Shown: positions 1 through 13,829, counted from the first letter of the stretch. The stretch is DNA of 64,000 nucleotides from Populus alba (GCF_005239225.2 NC_133289.1:5773501-5837500); one strand, 5' to 3'. The notes: generated by a model not told the origin, from the letters alone. A program made the numbers and translations.

Positions 1-333
1 AAAACACCACCAGCTGGGTATCTTGCAGTTTATGTTGGGATGCAAGAAAAGAGGTTCTTGATACCTACAAGGTTTCTAAACATGCCTGTTTTTGTAAGTT
101 TGTTAAAGAAAACAGAAGAGGAGTTTGGGTTTAAATGTAATGGAGGACTTGTGTTGCTTTGTGAGGTTGAGTTTTTTGAAGAGGTTTTAAGGTTGTTAGA
201 TAAAGACGAGACTAGATTTGGTAAGTTTGGTTTGGAGGATTATTTCAAGATTGTTTCTTGCGAAGTGGGTTTTGATTCTTGCAAGGAAACAACTAATGTT
301 TTTACTCCATTATTAGAGAAAGCTAGGGTATGA
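1..333 (+). CDS. SAUR-family auxin-responsive protein, 3' part
   Basis: The reading frame is open from the first base and ends at a TGA, giving 110 residues; the start lies outside the window. The opening residues KTPPAGYLAVYVG, followed by RFLIPTRFLNMPVF and LLKKTEEEFGF, match the conserved SAUR core (PxGxxxVYVG, then the RF.IP..FLN.P.F..LL...EEEFG block). SAUR proteins are small, usually intronless, early auxin-response proteins; several inhibit PP2C.D phosphatases and so promote plasma-membrane H+-ATPase activity and cell expansion. The tail after the core (about residues 60-110) is longer than in the smallest SAURs and ends in an acidic/basic stretch. An AATAAA signal lies near 620 and an ATG/GAT trinucleotide repeat at 593-612, probably in the 3' UTR. 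The family call is firm; the individual member cannot be named without the N-terminus. Confidence 0.9.
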   Translation, partial: KTPPAGYLAVYVGMQEKRFLIPTRFLNMPVFVSLLKKTEEEFGFKCNGGLVLLCEVEFFEEVLRLLDKDETRFGKFGLEDYFKIVSCEVGFDSCKETTNVFTPLLEKARV

Positions 334-3300
334 CATTGTGAGGGTCCTTTTTTTTAGACTAGGATCTCATTTTTCTTTTTCCAAAATTAGGGAGTTTTTT
401 GGGCTATGACCATCCTTGTTCCCATCTTTCAAACAGTGTTTGATGGGTTTCAATGAGATGTTGTTGAAGCTTTTTCCTTCCTCACTAATGTCTGGGGTTT
501 TTCTAGCTAGTAGGCTTCTATTTGTTTTTGATGCAAAGCTTATCTCTTAGGATTTTGTGAGCATTGATTTGTTAAGAGTGATGTCCTTGCTCATGATGAT
601 GATGATGATGATTTATATTAATAAAATTTTCATGTGATTAATTGTGATTGTTGCTTCTTCTTCTTTTCTTAATTTTCAGTTGCTATATTTTTTTCAATCT
701 CATGATTCTAACTTATTTTTTAGTTTTTTTTTTTTGTTATCTTATATTTTTATTATATTATTAAATTAATTAAGATTTATCCATGTTATTATTTATTTTA
801 CTTCTTTAAAAAACATAAATAATTATGAATAATGCGCAAATAACATCATTAAAAACTTAGTTTTATGAATATTATGTGTATAATATTAGAAATTGTTTAT
901 TTTTTGTATTAAATTATTTTTTTATTTGATGTGATATCTTGATTTCTAATCATAATATTAAATTAACCGAATTTATTAATATCATCAAACTCAATGTCCA
1001 AGAAATTTTTTTATTTAAAAAATATTTGCATTATTTTAATATTTTTTCTATATAAAAATAAAAAAGAAAGAAAGAAAGAAAAAACGGTTAGGCCAACATA
1101 ATAGCACCAGCCACCTGGTTAGTTTCTACTATAAGAGGTGATGCAATTAATTTTGAAAGGTTTCTTGCTTTCTTTTGAGTAGATAGTTGTTGATTGAATG
1201 ATTATTTCTATACCAATTTAGTTGCGATTTTTGCACTCCTTTTGTCTTCATTAGATTGGTTTTGTACCTGAAATGGTACTGATCTCATTGAGATTCATAG
1301 CGAGAATAAACCAATTTGCAAAGATTTTAAGAAATCTTTGATATTCCATTCCAAGCACAATCTGGCTATAAAGCTCAATCTCCAAATTGCTGATAAAGAA
1401 AACAGTATGGTGGCATACGTTCAAGAGATCCAATCAGATTTGCAAAACTACTACTAAATTGATTAGAAAACAACTATCCTTTGAAACTAAAAAATAATGA
1501 AAAACCTTTACGGATTTCTAAACGGTGTTTTCAGATTGTGATAAAAATTATTTTTTAAAGTATTTTTTAATATTAATTAAGCATAAACATATTTAAATTG
1601 TTGTTGGTATTAAAATATCATTGTGTTTTATAAAAGAGTATTTAATATTGATTTGGGTTTTTTTTAAAAGTGATTTTGTTTACATAACTTTCTTCAATTA
1701 TTCAAACCCCTCACCTTTTGTTCCTTTTCCTTTTCTTTTAAATTTCATCTTTTAGTTTTTTCTTTTAATTGAATTATTTTTGTATTTTTTTAATTTTATC
1801 ATTTAATATTTAATTAATTTTGAAATTGATCTTTGTAATTTGTTTTGATTTATATTTTTTATGAGTTTATCACAATCTTAAACAATCATTATGGCATTTT
1901 GTTAATGCTCAATTTTATAAACGCATCTATTTTTATTGTCATATCATTAAGCAAAAAATAATTAAAAAATATATAAAATTATTAAACCTAGTGGAGTTCA
2001 TAATCCGGGTTCACAGATTTAATAGGTTAGGCTATGAAGCTCGGATCAATCAAATATATCACCGTCTCAATATTAAAAATAAAACCATCTTAATTTTTTA
2101 AGTGAAACCACTCTTTTTACTAATCATTTGAGTTGTATTTGGATCTGTAAAATTAATTAGGTTATTTTAGTACAACTCTAAAGCATGTTAATTTTAAACT
2201 CGAAGTTAGATAAGGAGTCAGATCAAGTGATTTAAATTAATCATATTGATTCAAGTTTAACAACAATGTCAAATAATTTTTTACAACTAGATATTTTTTA
2301 TGTTTAAAATATTTTTTATACGAATCGCAAGCCAGCCGTTCGCTATTCTTATGAGTAGTGAAAGAGCTAGCCTATTAATAATGTGAAGGGAAAAAATAAT
2401 TGAGGGGCTTGTCTGATTTTTTGAATGGACTGACATAAAATTTAAGGGTGGAGAGAGAGAGAAAAAAAAAAAAAAATAGTCGTTAGTCACACTTAATACA
2501 CATTAGGGGCACATGCATTCTCATTACTTTAAGGGCGTCAAGATCTTTCAAATACCATTTTTAAAAATAACGTTTGATGGTCGACAATTCTTCACTTACC
2601 ACCTGAATAATGTGGGACCCACATGCTGTCATGTACATAATTTTTTAAATTATATTTAATAATATAATTTACAGCTATGTCTCTAAATATCCTTGAAATT
2701 TACAATATAATTAATATCAAATGATAAAAAAAAAAAAAGTTATTGGATGAGAATATTGCTGATTTTGTCTTTAAGAGCATTAAAACAATTACATTATTTT
2801 TTAAAAAAAATAAAAAAATATTCTAGGCATTAAATTATTTTATTTTAGGGTTAAGTTAATAATTTTAATGTAAAAAAAATATAAAATTACAGATCTAATC
2901 TCATATAATTTAATAAATAATGATACTGTACTGTTATTGAACTATGGAATGTCCCTTCTACATTTGTGAAGGTGGTCATGAGTCATCAGATTCCTGTTGT
3001 CAGTTGTAATGGATTTGTGGCTCGGGAGAATCTTCTGTCATGCTTTGAATTATTGTTTTTTTTATGCTATCATCCCATATATATATATATATATTGTCTT
3101 TTTTGTTTTCCTTCCCATTGTCCTGTCTGCTGGTTTTGTGTTCTGATTATTTTTTTTAAATAGTTTTAAATTAATTTTTTTTTGCATATTTACATTATTT
3201 TGATTTGTTGATTTTAAAAATAAATTTTTAAAAATAATAAAAATATTATTTTAATACATTTTCAAATAAAAATATTATAAAAAATAACATTCCATATTAT

Positions 3301-3356
3301 CCCCAAAATTTGTTTACATCTAACATTTACTTTACTGGTATAATAAAATTAGAGTT

Positions 3357-3389
<33 letters not shown>

Positions 3390-4718
3390 ATATATAGCTC
3401 ATGCTGAAAAAAAAAAGTCTTAAAACTAGTTTAATTAAAAAAAAAAAAAAAGAGCACATTTTGAATAGTTGTGCCACTAAAAATAACACAACTAATAAAT
3501 ATGTAACAAATTACATTATTTCTAGTAATATACTTAAATTGTACAACTAAAAATAACGCAACCTTTCAAAATATTAAAAAACAAAATTAAAGAGTTACGC
3601 TCGCAACCCTTACAGATTCATCTGTGCCAGAACTTGACACAAATGAATTAGAATTTGCTTCGAGTATACAGTGGAGGAGAGGACGGATAGTAAGAAACAA
3701 ACAAGAGCACGTTAACTTTCTAGAAGACTCTGATTTTGCTCAAAAAATTAAAATACAAATTAGTATAAAGTTCTTGTTCTCAAATAGATTCAAATACCGG
3801 CCCAACAAAATGGCTCATAAGATTCATTGTGATCATCAATTCAGCAGACAATATTAAAGTATTTACTCCCAAAGCCTGGATTGAAATCAGCATAGCCAAG
3901 CCTTTAAAATAATTGGTTTGGTGGGGAAAAAAAAAAGACTTCCAATTTCAGATTTAAGTTCTAATCTATATACCTAATATTAAATTAGTTTGATTTATGA
4001 AGATATTTTAAAATTTGAATCTAACAACGTGCAATAAAATAAATATAAAAGACTATCCATTTAGAAAACTAAAAGCATAATCAATCACCTTGAAACAACT
4101 CCAAGACCATAACAGTGGTGGCATATTTCATGTCTAGAAAACTTATAGTGCTCGAAAGTCTTTTAAAAGTGGCTGGCAAAACAAATTAATAGTTAAACGA
4201 TGTGATCTTGTTATAATGAAATAGATGTTTGATGCATGTATGCCATTTAATATTGTTAAATCTGTTTATTATTAACATGTCATAGATGCTATAACAATTA
4301 TGTCTCCTAGCTATAAAGGACCAAACTTTTATATTGTGTGGTTATTACATTACAGATTGTTGATGAAGTAACGAATGTCCAAAAGGGTCGGCAGGGAAAA
4401 AAATTACTTTCCAAACTTTTGAATACTGTTTCTGTCTTGCTGAAGGGCTAGACGTTTCATAATTGCCTGCTCATTATAATATCAAAATCACGACACTGGA
4501 TCTTTACAGGTTCAGACAATGGACATTACTTGTACCATCAAAGATTTTCCAGCAATAGACTTGAAAAAGCAACTAAGAACTTTCATTAGTTCAACAGGAA
4601 TGAGAAAAAAAACCTTTTTCAAGTACTCTTCACAATGCCACCACAACATTACTTCCAGTTTGAGTTGAGAACAGCAAATGGGCAGCTAGACAACATTGTA
4701 AAAGATCAAATATTCACT
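334..4718. other. AT-rich intergenic DNA, no gene seen
   Basis: Apart from the likely SAUR 3' UTR in the first 300 bases, I see no coding signal on either strand. The stretch is rich in A/T homopolymers, with an (AT)n microsatellite around 3357-3395. At about 3465-3565 two short hairpin-like GTTGTG...CACAAC/GTACAAC motifs resemble the units of the array at 7900. Short open frames here (for example 2966-3163 and 3624-3857) look random. Confidence 0.6.
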
Positions 4719-6209
4719 CTAGCTCTGCTTAGCAAGTTCAGATGCTTCAGTTGTCTTAACCTCTGTTGGACATTGAGACACGTATGGTTTGAGCTGAAAA
4801 TAAAAAAGACAAATCCCAGTCAGTGATACATGCAGAACTTATCTAAAAAAAAAATCTTATCAAGGGGAATATATGTTTTTATATTTACATTATATGTGAA
4901 ATATGGCCCTATTTTTCCTATTATAAATGCTGACCACAGAACTAGCAGAATGAATACAGACCCTTCTGCTAGTTTTTTAACAAAGATTGGGAAAGGCAAC
5001 GTATCATACAATGCTCCGTCTCTCATCTTTCGTTTCCTATGGAGAGCAGAACCTTGAAACTACCAAGATATCATACAAATGATGGAATTGTAATTTGACT
5101 GTCAACTAAAAAGTTGATCATCAAAGTTTCCACTTTCATTTTTTCATTGTTATGAAACAACTTCCCCAATCGAGAACCATGGTCACAAGAATACATCCTA
5201 GCGAATTCAAAAGCACACCAATACCTACTAAGATATCATGGAAAAAAATGACATTTCATATCGAAACCAACAATAAGAATTGACATGACAACGACTATCC
5301 CAACAAACATAAGGGATTGGTAGGAAACCTACAGTTTTAACTTCATATGGTAGTAAAGGATTACCATCTTATACTTCCATGCAAGTATTTGCAAAACTTA
5401 CATCCTAACCAAATTATGACCTGAGAAATTTAAAGAGAGTAACATACTCTCAGAACACCAGATATTGCCACCTTATTAGCAATGCTATTTTGATACTTGA
5501 TGCAAGTGCATCATCCCAAAAAAAAATGCAACTTCAGACAAATGACAATGGTGAAATAAGATTACCTTGAAGTCAGTCAAATCAGGGACCACATAGTTGG
5601 GCAGTTTCTCCGGTACAACAACATACCCACCTGCAACAAGTTATTTTAGGAAACGATAAATCATAGATTCATAATTCATACATCGACAACATTTTAAAAA
5701 ATCAAGGCAGTTCAAATAAAACAGTCAAATCATATAGCTAAGTATACATATCTAATATTCTCATTTAACCATTTTGAATGTGTTAAGCATCATTTGATCA
5801 ATAACTCAAAGAACAGAAATAACAATCTGAATGATATACAATTCCTTATAGAAAACAAAGTTGAGATGCGAGCAGCAAGGTTGGAGCATTTTAGCTCACA
5901 CATTACCACTTAAAGCCTATGATTCAGCATAATAATAATAAAATAAAATAAACACTACAGAATTGGGATTATAGTTTCCAAATACAGAAAGAAGCATTTT
6001 ATCAAATACTTGGTGAGTTCACTAAAAACTCATAATTAAATAAAAGTACAAAGTGAAATAGGACCTTTACGAGTGTGAAAACCAGTGGGCTTGCAATTCT
6101 TTCCCTTGTAGTAAGTCCGGGGAGCACGTTTTGACGAGAGAATGTCCAACGATGACGTTCGCTTCCTCCTCATTGCCCTCCCTATCCCGGTTATCAATCC
6201 CAACGGCAT
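4719..6209 (-). CDS. mL41: Mitochondrial large-subunit ribosomal protein mL41 (L41/L27 family)
   Basis: Three exons on the minus strand: 6209-6065, 5630-5566 and 4793-4719, all with GT/AG borders and phases that join cleanly, giving 94 residues, the usual plant length. Exon 1 begins MPLGLITGIGRAMRRKRTSS and contains YYKGKNCKPTGFHTRKG; exon 2 adds GYVVVPEKLPNYVVPDLTDF; exon 3 adds LKPYVSQCPTEVKTTEASEL. This order matches plant mitochondrial L41/L27, a nuclear-encoded component of the large mitoribosomal subunit. The basic, arginine-rich N-terminus fits mitochondrial import and rRNA contact. The ATG at 6209 was chosen because family members begin MPLGL; an in-frame ATG eight codons upstream is less likely. 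Neighbouring genes are unrelated. Small divergent families like this are easily missed by gene finders because the exons are 65-145 bp. Confidence 0.9.
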
Positions 6210-7899
6210 TTTTTCCAACAAACAAACTGTCAATCAAGCACAGAAAGAGCACAAAACAAATAAATTTCAAAGAAAATGAAAAGCTGCGATCGAATTATAA
6301 AGAGAGTGGGTGACTTATTGGGTTGTAGAGAGGTATAGTTCTGGTAGATAAGTGAAATCAATTCCCAGAGGGTTTAGTTTAGGGGTTCCTTTCTTTGCAG
6401 CTTCTTGTTACAAAATGCTTGAGAGGGACTGGACTTCCACCCAAGCAAGCAGAATGGGCTAATGAGCTATGACTATCAGAAACGGGCTGTGAGATTTTTG
6501 TCTTTGAGTTTCCCTTGCTAAAGTCAAGGCATCCACATGGTCTGGTCTGGATTGAAAATTTGGAACAACCATCTTTAGCTTCTTTAGAATTTGAACAAGA
6601 ACTTATAAGTAAACCTCAAATTTTAATTGCTGAAGTGTCCTTTATCACAATAAAATTAATAGACATAAATTATAAAGTATTTTATAATTTAATTGGGAAC
6701 TTGTTCCTTCTTTGATATTTCATTACATTTACAAATCCTAATTGATGGATGGGACATGCATTTACTATGATTTGGCAATTATCCATTACTTTTAAAAGGA
6801 TCAAACTAATCAAATAAATTGAAATGCACTATAGAGCTTACAAACAGATAGTACTGTCATTTTATAAATCAATAGTGGATCCCATCAAAATAAATAAATA
6901 CATAGATAGTGAAAAACATCTAAGGTTTTTGTTTGATTTGTGCTTAAAAAACTTAAAAATGCAAAAATTTCCATACAAAAGTTGTCTCTTGAAATCTTGA
7001 TTGTAAATCTTAGTTAGCATGGAGTTACCCAAATAATTGTTAAAGTAGACCAATTAGAGAGCAAAAACAACACAAATGAACCTCATAGGACCAAGTAGCT
7101 AAATTAATTCATAATGATTCACAACAACAAGCTTTTGCATCAAAAAATTATAAAGATAAACTTGGTCTCCAAGTACTTAATCAACCGTATCATGACTCAT
7201 TAGCATAATGGTAGATTTCTCACCTTAGGACTTAGGCATGATAGCATGTTCACAAAATTGTGAGTAGAGATGTATTCGTGAAATTGTGATTAGAAAATGC
7301 CACACCCAAACAACGCCTTAGATAAAGAATTTTGCTAAATGTCAACACCTCTGGGGTCAGCATCAACCATCGCACAAAGTTTCACCTTTCCTTCTTTCAG
7401 CGTTTCCAAATCAGAGCAACAATGTTGACAGGAATATTATCCCTCTATGAATTCTATGCCCCAAAGAACAAGTACAAAAACAAAAAAAAGAGGATAAAAT
7501 ACAATGTGCTTTTAACATTTTTAATGATTAGTGATTCATAGTGGGGACAAACAAAACCAGTAATGTAATTGTATTTTTTGAATGAAAACTATTTATCCTG
7601 GAAAATTGTGCCTTAATTGTTAGAGATAGGCTTTAGTCCAGCCTTGCATGACAGTTGCATCTTCAACCTCATGTCAATCTTTGATCTATAGCATCTGCTC
7701 AATACACAAATTCTTGTTTTAACCATTTTGTTTTCCCCACTTATGATACAAGGGCACATTTTTTTGGTGGAAGGAGGCAACGGGGTGAAGGAAGCTCAAG
7801 GTGGAGAGAGAGGGGAAGGGGTTGTTTAGGTGAGGAAGGAGGTGGAGGAGAGAAATGAGGGGAATAGACCGATCTGTCAAAAATAAATCGGTTTCAAAG

Positions 7900-8084
7900 G
7901 TTGCGCCAGTCCTACCACTGCAACTAATAAAAATATTTTGTTGCGAGAGTTCCACTAACACAACAAATAAAAAATATTTGTTGAGCTAGTACGACTACCG
8001 CAACAAAATATTTATTGTGGCAGTTGTACTGGCACAGTTACGGAAATTTTTATTTTTAGTTGCACCAGTGAGACCAGGGCAACA
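7900..8084. repeat. Five degenerate ~40-bp tandem units, each an imperfect hairpin
   Basis: Units begin at about 7900, 7940, 7980, 8017 and 8059 (spacing 40, 40, 37, 42). Most begin GTTG and carry a partly complementary GCAAC or ACAAC about 20-25 bases later, with AGT/ACT pairs between, and most are separated by an AT spacer resembling AATAAAAATATTT. The first unit pairs GTTGC with GCAAC around a CCAGT...ACCACT core. The arrangement resembles subterminal repeats of a DNA transposon, but no terminal inverted repeats were found around it. A related motif pair occurs near 3465-3565. Confidence 0.6.
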
Positions 8085-8681
8085 AAAGAGATGTGCTATT
8101 GCCCAATTTTTTCTCCTTTTGTGCTATTTACCCAAATAAGTTTGTTGACTATGCTAATTTGAAAGAAAAAAAAAACTCAAAAAAATTAAGATCTGATTAC
8201 CATAAACATAGCTATAGGGTAATTGATTGGCTGCAACTAATTGTTTGAAACATATTAAGGACCATTAACTAAGCCACGATGACTGAATAAAAAAAGGCCC
8301 CCCTCCCACTTTTTTCTTGTTATATGCAATGCAGCACATTTCTTCAGAAAGATTAACAGACAGAAAGGAAACAATACTTAATTTGGTAACTTATGTGGAC
8401 TATACTGCTAAAAGTTTTATTATTTTTTTATTACTCCTATTATGTTATTGCAAAGACTAAAAAGGTATATCATATGTTTCAAAATAAAAATGTATCTTTG
8501 GAATTGGTGATATAAAATTACATACCAGGTGTGTGTGTGTGTCATGGAATTTTTCTTTTCCAGTGAATTATTAAGTCATTTATGTGCTAATCTATCAATG
8601 TAGTAAAATCTTTCTATGACAGTCAAATTTCGATTATTAGTTTATTTTTAGGTTCCAGTTGTTATTTTGTACATACTGTGG

Positions 8682-8861
8682 AGATTGCAATGACTGCATA
8701 GCACCTACATGTTGAGGAATTCTTCCAATGAAAAGATTTTTTGATAGATTTAGAAATTGCAATCCTCCAAGGCTTGTTTTTTCCTTAGGAATCTCTCCTG
8801 ATAATTTATCATCAGAAAAATCTATACTGCTCACTAAGTTAAGAGTAGTGCTATACTCAAA
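8682..8861 (-). pseudogene. LRR receptor-like protein fragment
   Basis: About 60 codons read STTLNLVSSIDFSDDKLSGE, then IPKEKTSLGGLQFLNLSKN and LFIGRIPQHVGAMQSLQS. This is two plant extracellular LRR units (consensus LxxLxLSxNxxxGxIP) of the type found near the C-terminal end of receptor-like proteins such as the Cf/EIX group. A stop lies immediately upstream, homology ends abruptly downstream, and no signal peptide, other LRRs or membrane anchor is nearby, so it is a relic. The parent gene is presumably elsewhere. Confidence 0.7.
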
Positions 8862-11800
8862 CTAGTTTTCCTTTCAACACCAGCATTAAGCACATTGAAC
8901 AGAGAGGGACACAAGGCCACCGCACAGTCTTACTAGTTTTCTCTTCTAGCTTTTTAATTACTTGTTTTTCCATCTTATTTATTTATTTATATATAGGGGG
9001 GTTTAAATTAAACAAAGCCCATTAACATTCAGCCCCCTAACCAAATCTTAGTATGATTATATAACTATTATATAAAAAGAGAAGAAGAAGAATATGAATT
9101 ACCTGGAAAGAGAGTGCGTTCCAGTCAACAATGGTGGCTAGATCAGTTGTTGCCTTCAGTGGTGGCCGTGGTTAAAATGTCGAAGATGGAAGGTCAGTAC
9201 TCGATAGTAGCAGCTGGAAGCAGATTGGCAAAGTGTTTTAGACTAGTGAAGAACTGAAGGGGACTAGGGATTCATCTCATTGTGCGTGGTGGCTGCCAGT
9301 GAGGGGAAGCTAGGGATTCATATTTTTCATTTAAAAGGGCGTCGTTTTAAAAGTTTGAAGTTTTAATTTAAACATGAAACGAGTTTAACAACATTTGAAA
9401 AGAAATAGCCCTTTGTAACGCGATACGACGCCGGTTATAATAAAAAACAATTGAGAAAAAAAAATGTTTAAAGTGTCTTCTAATAAAAACATTTAAATAT
9501 GAAATGAATAATATTTTTGATCAAATTTAAAACTATTTAATTCATTTTGGTTAATTTGAGTTGACTTGAAAGCTTGTGAGGATAATTTTGAATTTTTTTA
9601 AAAAAACTCAATCTTAAATTAACTCAATATTATCACTAAAGGTGAAAATTATATTTTTTTAAAAAAATATTGAGGCACAAAAAAATCATTAAACAAAAAC
9701 AAAAAAATAATAATAAATCAAATTTCATAAATCAATATGTCAAACCACTACACAAGTAATGGTTGGGTTTAATGATTTGTTTTATCATTTTTTTTTAAAA
9801 CTAGATATGAAATAGTGAAAAAAAAAAAAAAAAAGTCTAATTGTGTGAGCCTGAGTTTAAAAAAACTCATGAATGTTGCATTGCAGTCTAACAAATGCAC
9901 TTGAGCATATCTTTTTTTTTTTTTCTAAATTTTTTAAAGGAGAGGTATCATTTTTTTTCTTTAAAAAAAATAGATAATATGTCATTTGCTTTTTATTGTT
10001 GCTAGAAAAATTAGGGGTTTGATTTTTTTCAATTGAAAACCCAGTCTTAACCCAAAACACGTAGAAAACATCATAAACATCTTGATAAACCTATCCATGG
10101 CCATCAAAAACTAAAAAAAAAATCTCAAAAAACCAAAATCAATCCGAAGCTAAAATAATTCATGTGGTTAGATCTACTTTCTCAAGTAAGGAGAAGGGAA
10201 AAAAACACCTAGGTCAAACTATCTTTATGAAATGAAACTCATTGACATCAAAATGACACATAGGCTAGCCCATTGGCCCACACTACGCAAGAAAGATGAC
10301 AAAAAAAAAAAGGTATTGGTAACGTTTATTTTAAAGGAATGAAAATATTTTATCCTTAAATTTAAAATCAACTGCGTATTAAATGATATTTGTATCTAGT
10401 ATTGAGAATGTAATACATTGGATCAATTTAGATCATTCTAGGTTAACATGCGAAAGTTGCAAGTATAATCTTGAAAAAAAAAAAACAAACTAAGAACCTA
10501 AATCTCGAATTAATTTAATATTGAATGATAAAATTGAAAAAAAAAAACACAAGTGAATTTGAGTTAACCAACCAAACTTTCGATGCAAGTCATGCACAAC
10601 ATCAGATTCAATAAATTTTTTTATTCCATAAATTATTTTTTATTTAATATATTTACATGAAAATAAAATGAATGTAATATATTTTAATGAAGTATTTTCT
10701 AAAAAAAAAAAAAAAACATGACAACACATGGGACTGAGATAGCAAAAGCAAATTGTTAATAACAAAGGGTGAAACACTAATTTTTTTTTAAAATTTTAAG
10801 TTAATTAAAAAAATAGATCATCAATAATGAAAGGGTGAAATTGCATTTTTTTTTTTTTTTTTAAAAAACTAAGGTACTAAAAAGTGCATTGAACAAAAAA
10901 ACAAAAACAAAAGACTAGATGTCGTAGCTTAACTTGTGAAACTTGTCGTCCAAGTAATGGAACTAACCAGGTAAAATATTTTTTTTCTATATCTAAAAAA
11001 AAAATAAACAAAAAGCCCAACAATGCTTTTATATGGCCCAACGCACTAGGCCTCTAAAATGAATAGCCCAAATGCGTAGGCCATTGGGCTTGATTTTTTT
11101 TTTCTCATTTAAAGTTCATCCACCCCTATCATTTCCTTTTTTAAAAATCAAAGATGACACGTCATCTCTCAACCCAGATTTCAGCCACTACCATGGTGGT
11201 TGAAAAATTAGGGCTACGAGTTTTTAACTCATCAAACTCATTTTCAACCCATTTAAAGCTAAAAACCAGTCCCAGAACATGTAGAAACCAATTTAACAAC
11301 CCAATAACCCCAATAAACAGCTCAAACCACAAAAATTAAATCAAATGAATTTTCTCTTCCTCAACTTAGATTATTTTTTTACGTAAAATCAAGGCTTAAA
11401 ACAACTACCTTAAGACTCTCCTCATCAAATATAACTCAAACAATTTTATAAGTGGTTAAAATAATTATAAACAACTCATTTCTCTTTTTAAGCCGAAATC
11501 CGACAAGCTTCCCTCTCCTTTAACAAAAAATGATTGAAAATTAAGGAAAAGAATTTTGATACCAAAATTGAATTTATGAAAACTAAAGGGACTGACCACT
11601 TATAAACCAAAAAAGATGGGGAATTAAAGTAAACTTTTGTATAAAATTCAAAACCACCACCTATGTTATCCAATATATTCATTTTGGTCTTCTCACTTTC
11701 AATCCAACCTTCCCAAAAAAATTTGCAATTGAGTGCAAATTTTAACTTAAAAGGGCTCAATTGTATAAAAAATAATTTTGAATATTAAATTGATTATTTG

Positions 11801-13692
11801 AATCCATAGTAATTTGTAAGAGAGTGCACAATGAAAATGACTACAATAAAAACCCTACATGTTTTAGCTTTATACTTAATATCGTGATTGTATCTTGCCC
11901 TAGTTTAGCTTGGTCACTTGGATATTTGATTTACTCATTGAATCACTTGAATTTGATTAAGTAAGCTTTATAGATGATTTAAAATAAAATTTAACCTATC
12001 CAAGTTTTAAATTGACGAGTTACCATGTTGATCTACGAAGTCAAATTGAAAAACTTAATGGAAGATTTAAAAGAAAATTCAACCTAACCAACTCTTAGAT
12101 TGATGAATTACCAAATTGATTTATTAAGTCAAACTAAGTTTTATATCTATGCTTAACCGTGAAAAGAAATAAAAATGTCAGTCTTTGAAATGCATGAACA
12201 TAATCAATCCATCTGGTAATTACCCCACGTGACTTAGTCGATTTGACGGATCCAAAAAATAACTTGGAAGATAAAAAAAAAACATGGTTTGACTTCACAA
12301 AAAAGTCCAAGATGACAAGTTTTTCTTACAAAAAAAAATATTAAAATAATAACATATTAAATCAGTCCAAGTTTCACAGCTGAACCAACCAAATCTGTTA
12401 TTTAGGTCTTGAACTCTATTAGGTTTAATAAAAAAACATTGTTAACTATTTTTTACTTAATTATGTAATAATAAATTATAAACTTGTAAAATTAAGCACC
12501 CATCAAATTCCAAGATGTTTATTTGAGATTGTTGCAAATTATAAAAAGCAAATTCAAAACAAATTATAAAGGCCAGATCGATGAAATTGAAAAAACTCTA
12601 TATGAAAATTGATAAAAAATTTAATATTAAAGGATAAAATTAAAAAAAAAATTATATAAAAAAAACAAAGAAAAAAAAACACATGTCAGGTTGTGATGGG
12701 CCAAACCAACATGCCTAACCCTAACTAAAAAAGCTCAAGCTCATGTCTGTTTTTTATTTTTGCATCAAGAGCGAGTGACGAATCAAACTAATGTTTAAGA
12801 ATGAAATAAAAAAGAAGTCAATGAAAGCTCAATATTAAATAATAAAATTGAAATAAAATCAACGGAAAAAAGCTAGGTGTTGATGGGTCAAGTCACTATC
12901 TAGCCTTAACAAAAAAGTCAGGTGTCTTTGGATTTGGATGCTTAGGATCATGCTTGATTTTTTTTTTCTCGAAGTAGACGGCACATCATCCACTCATGGA
13001 TTTTATCTTTGCATTGTCTAATTCAAGATTTTTTTAAAAAAATATATGACACATGTTGTAGCAGCAAGCAACCTATTGCCTACCTCACACTCTAGAACTC
13101 AACCACTATTATAATCGCGGAAAAAAATATATGAAGGAATGATTTTTTTTTAAAAGCTTTATTTTTTTTATTGGGTTTTTTTAATCTCATGATTTGAACT
13201 GCGAGTTTTGGTTAGATATCACAAGTTGATTCAACCTTGATTATTGGGGTTGCATATTTATCATGCTATCTCGAGTTGATTAGAATTGATCTTTTTGTTA
13301 TTTTACCACATTTCGTTTTTTCATATTTAAAGTGCTATGAATTAAGATATATAATTTTTCATCTTTTTTTTTTAAAAAAAAATTCTTCAAGTTTTTCTAA
13401 TCACTTTTTCTTATATAAATATGATTTATTTACTATTTTATTTTTATTTTTTTATATAATTAAAATAAAACTAGTTTATTTGATCCGTATCATTATAACA
13501 CAAGATGCAGATTTTTTTTTTAAAACAAATCATGCTTTTGATACACGAACATTGTTTCTTGCGCGAAAAATTATTCCGGCATCGCCGCGAAGCGCTGACA
13601 CAAAATATAGTTTACCAAATCATGTGATTCAGTTTTCCGAAGGTAACTGAAAATGCCATAAACAGTAGGAGCTCCACATGTCTGAGATTAGA

Positions 13693-13699
13693 TATAAAT
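13693..13699 (+). promoter_or_regulatory. Possible TATA box of ISA3
   Basis: TATAAAT lies 137 bases before the ATG at 13830. A transcription start about 30 bases downstream would leave a roughly 100-base CA/CT-rich leader. The ATG at 13698 overlaps this motif, which argues against that ATG being the used start. Position and composition only; no transcript evidence. Confidence 0.35.
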
Positions 13700-13829
13700 G
13701 ACATTCAGTGTCCCCATCAAACAAACACACACCGCTCACCATCACCAAATTGTACCACTTCCTGCCACTCATGATCATGTACCAGTAATTAGCAGCAACA
13801 GCTCTCTATCCCCCCTCAAACTGCAAAAC

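Larger units (their letters stand above)
6210..13829. other. Gene-poor intergenic region with repeat debris
   Basis: About 7.6 kb without an intact gene. The first few hundred bases are probably promoter and 5' UTR of the minus-strand mL41 gene. The rest is AT-rich with many homopolymer runs and contains the hairpin array at 7900-8084, the LRR fragment at 8682-8861, a short GT repeat near 8530, and low-complexity sequence from 9400 to 13600 that resembles decayed retroelement DNA but has no readable protein domain. The last 130 bases hold the likely ISA3 promoter/leader. The 137-codon open frame at 13237-13650 is AT-driven and unsupported. Confidence 0.55.

Noticed and set aside
7900..8084. 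Possible CRISPR-like array
   Set aside because: Units are diverged, with AT spacers that are themselves repeated, in plant DNA; not a CRISPR.
13237..13650. 137-codon frame upstream of ISA3
   Set aside because: Translation is Phe/Leu/Ile-rich from T-rich DNA, with no domain; looks random.
13698..13829. Upstream ATG as ISA3 start
   Set aside because: It overlaps a TATA-like motif and adds 44 low-complexity residues; kept only as an alternative.
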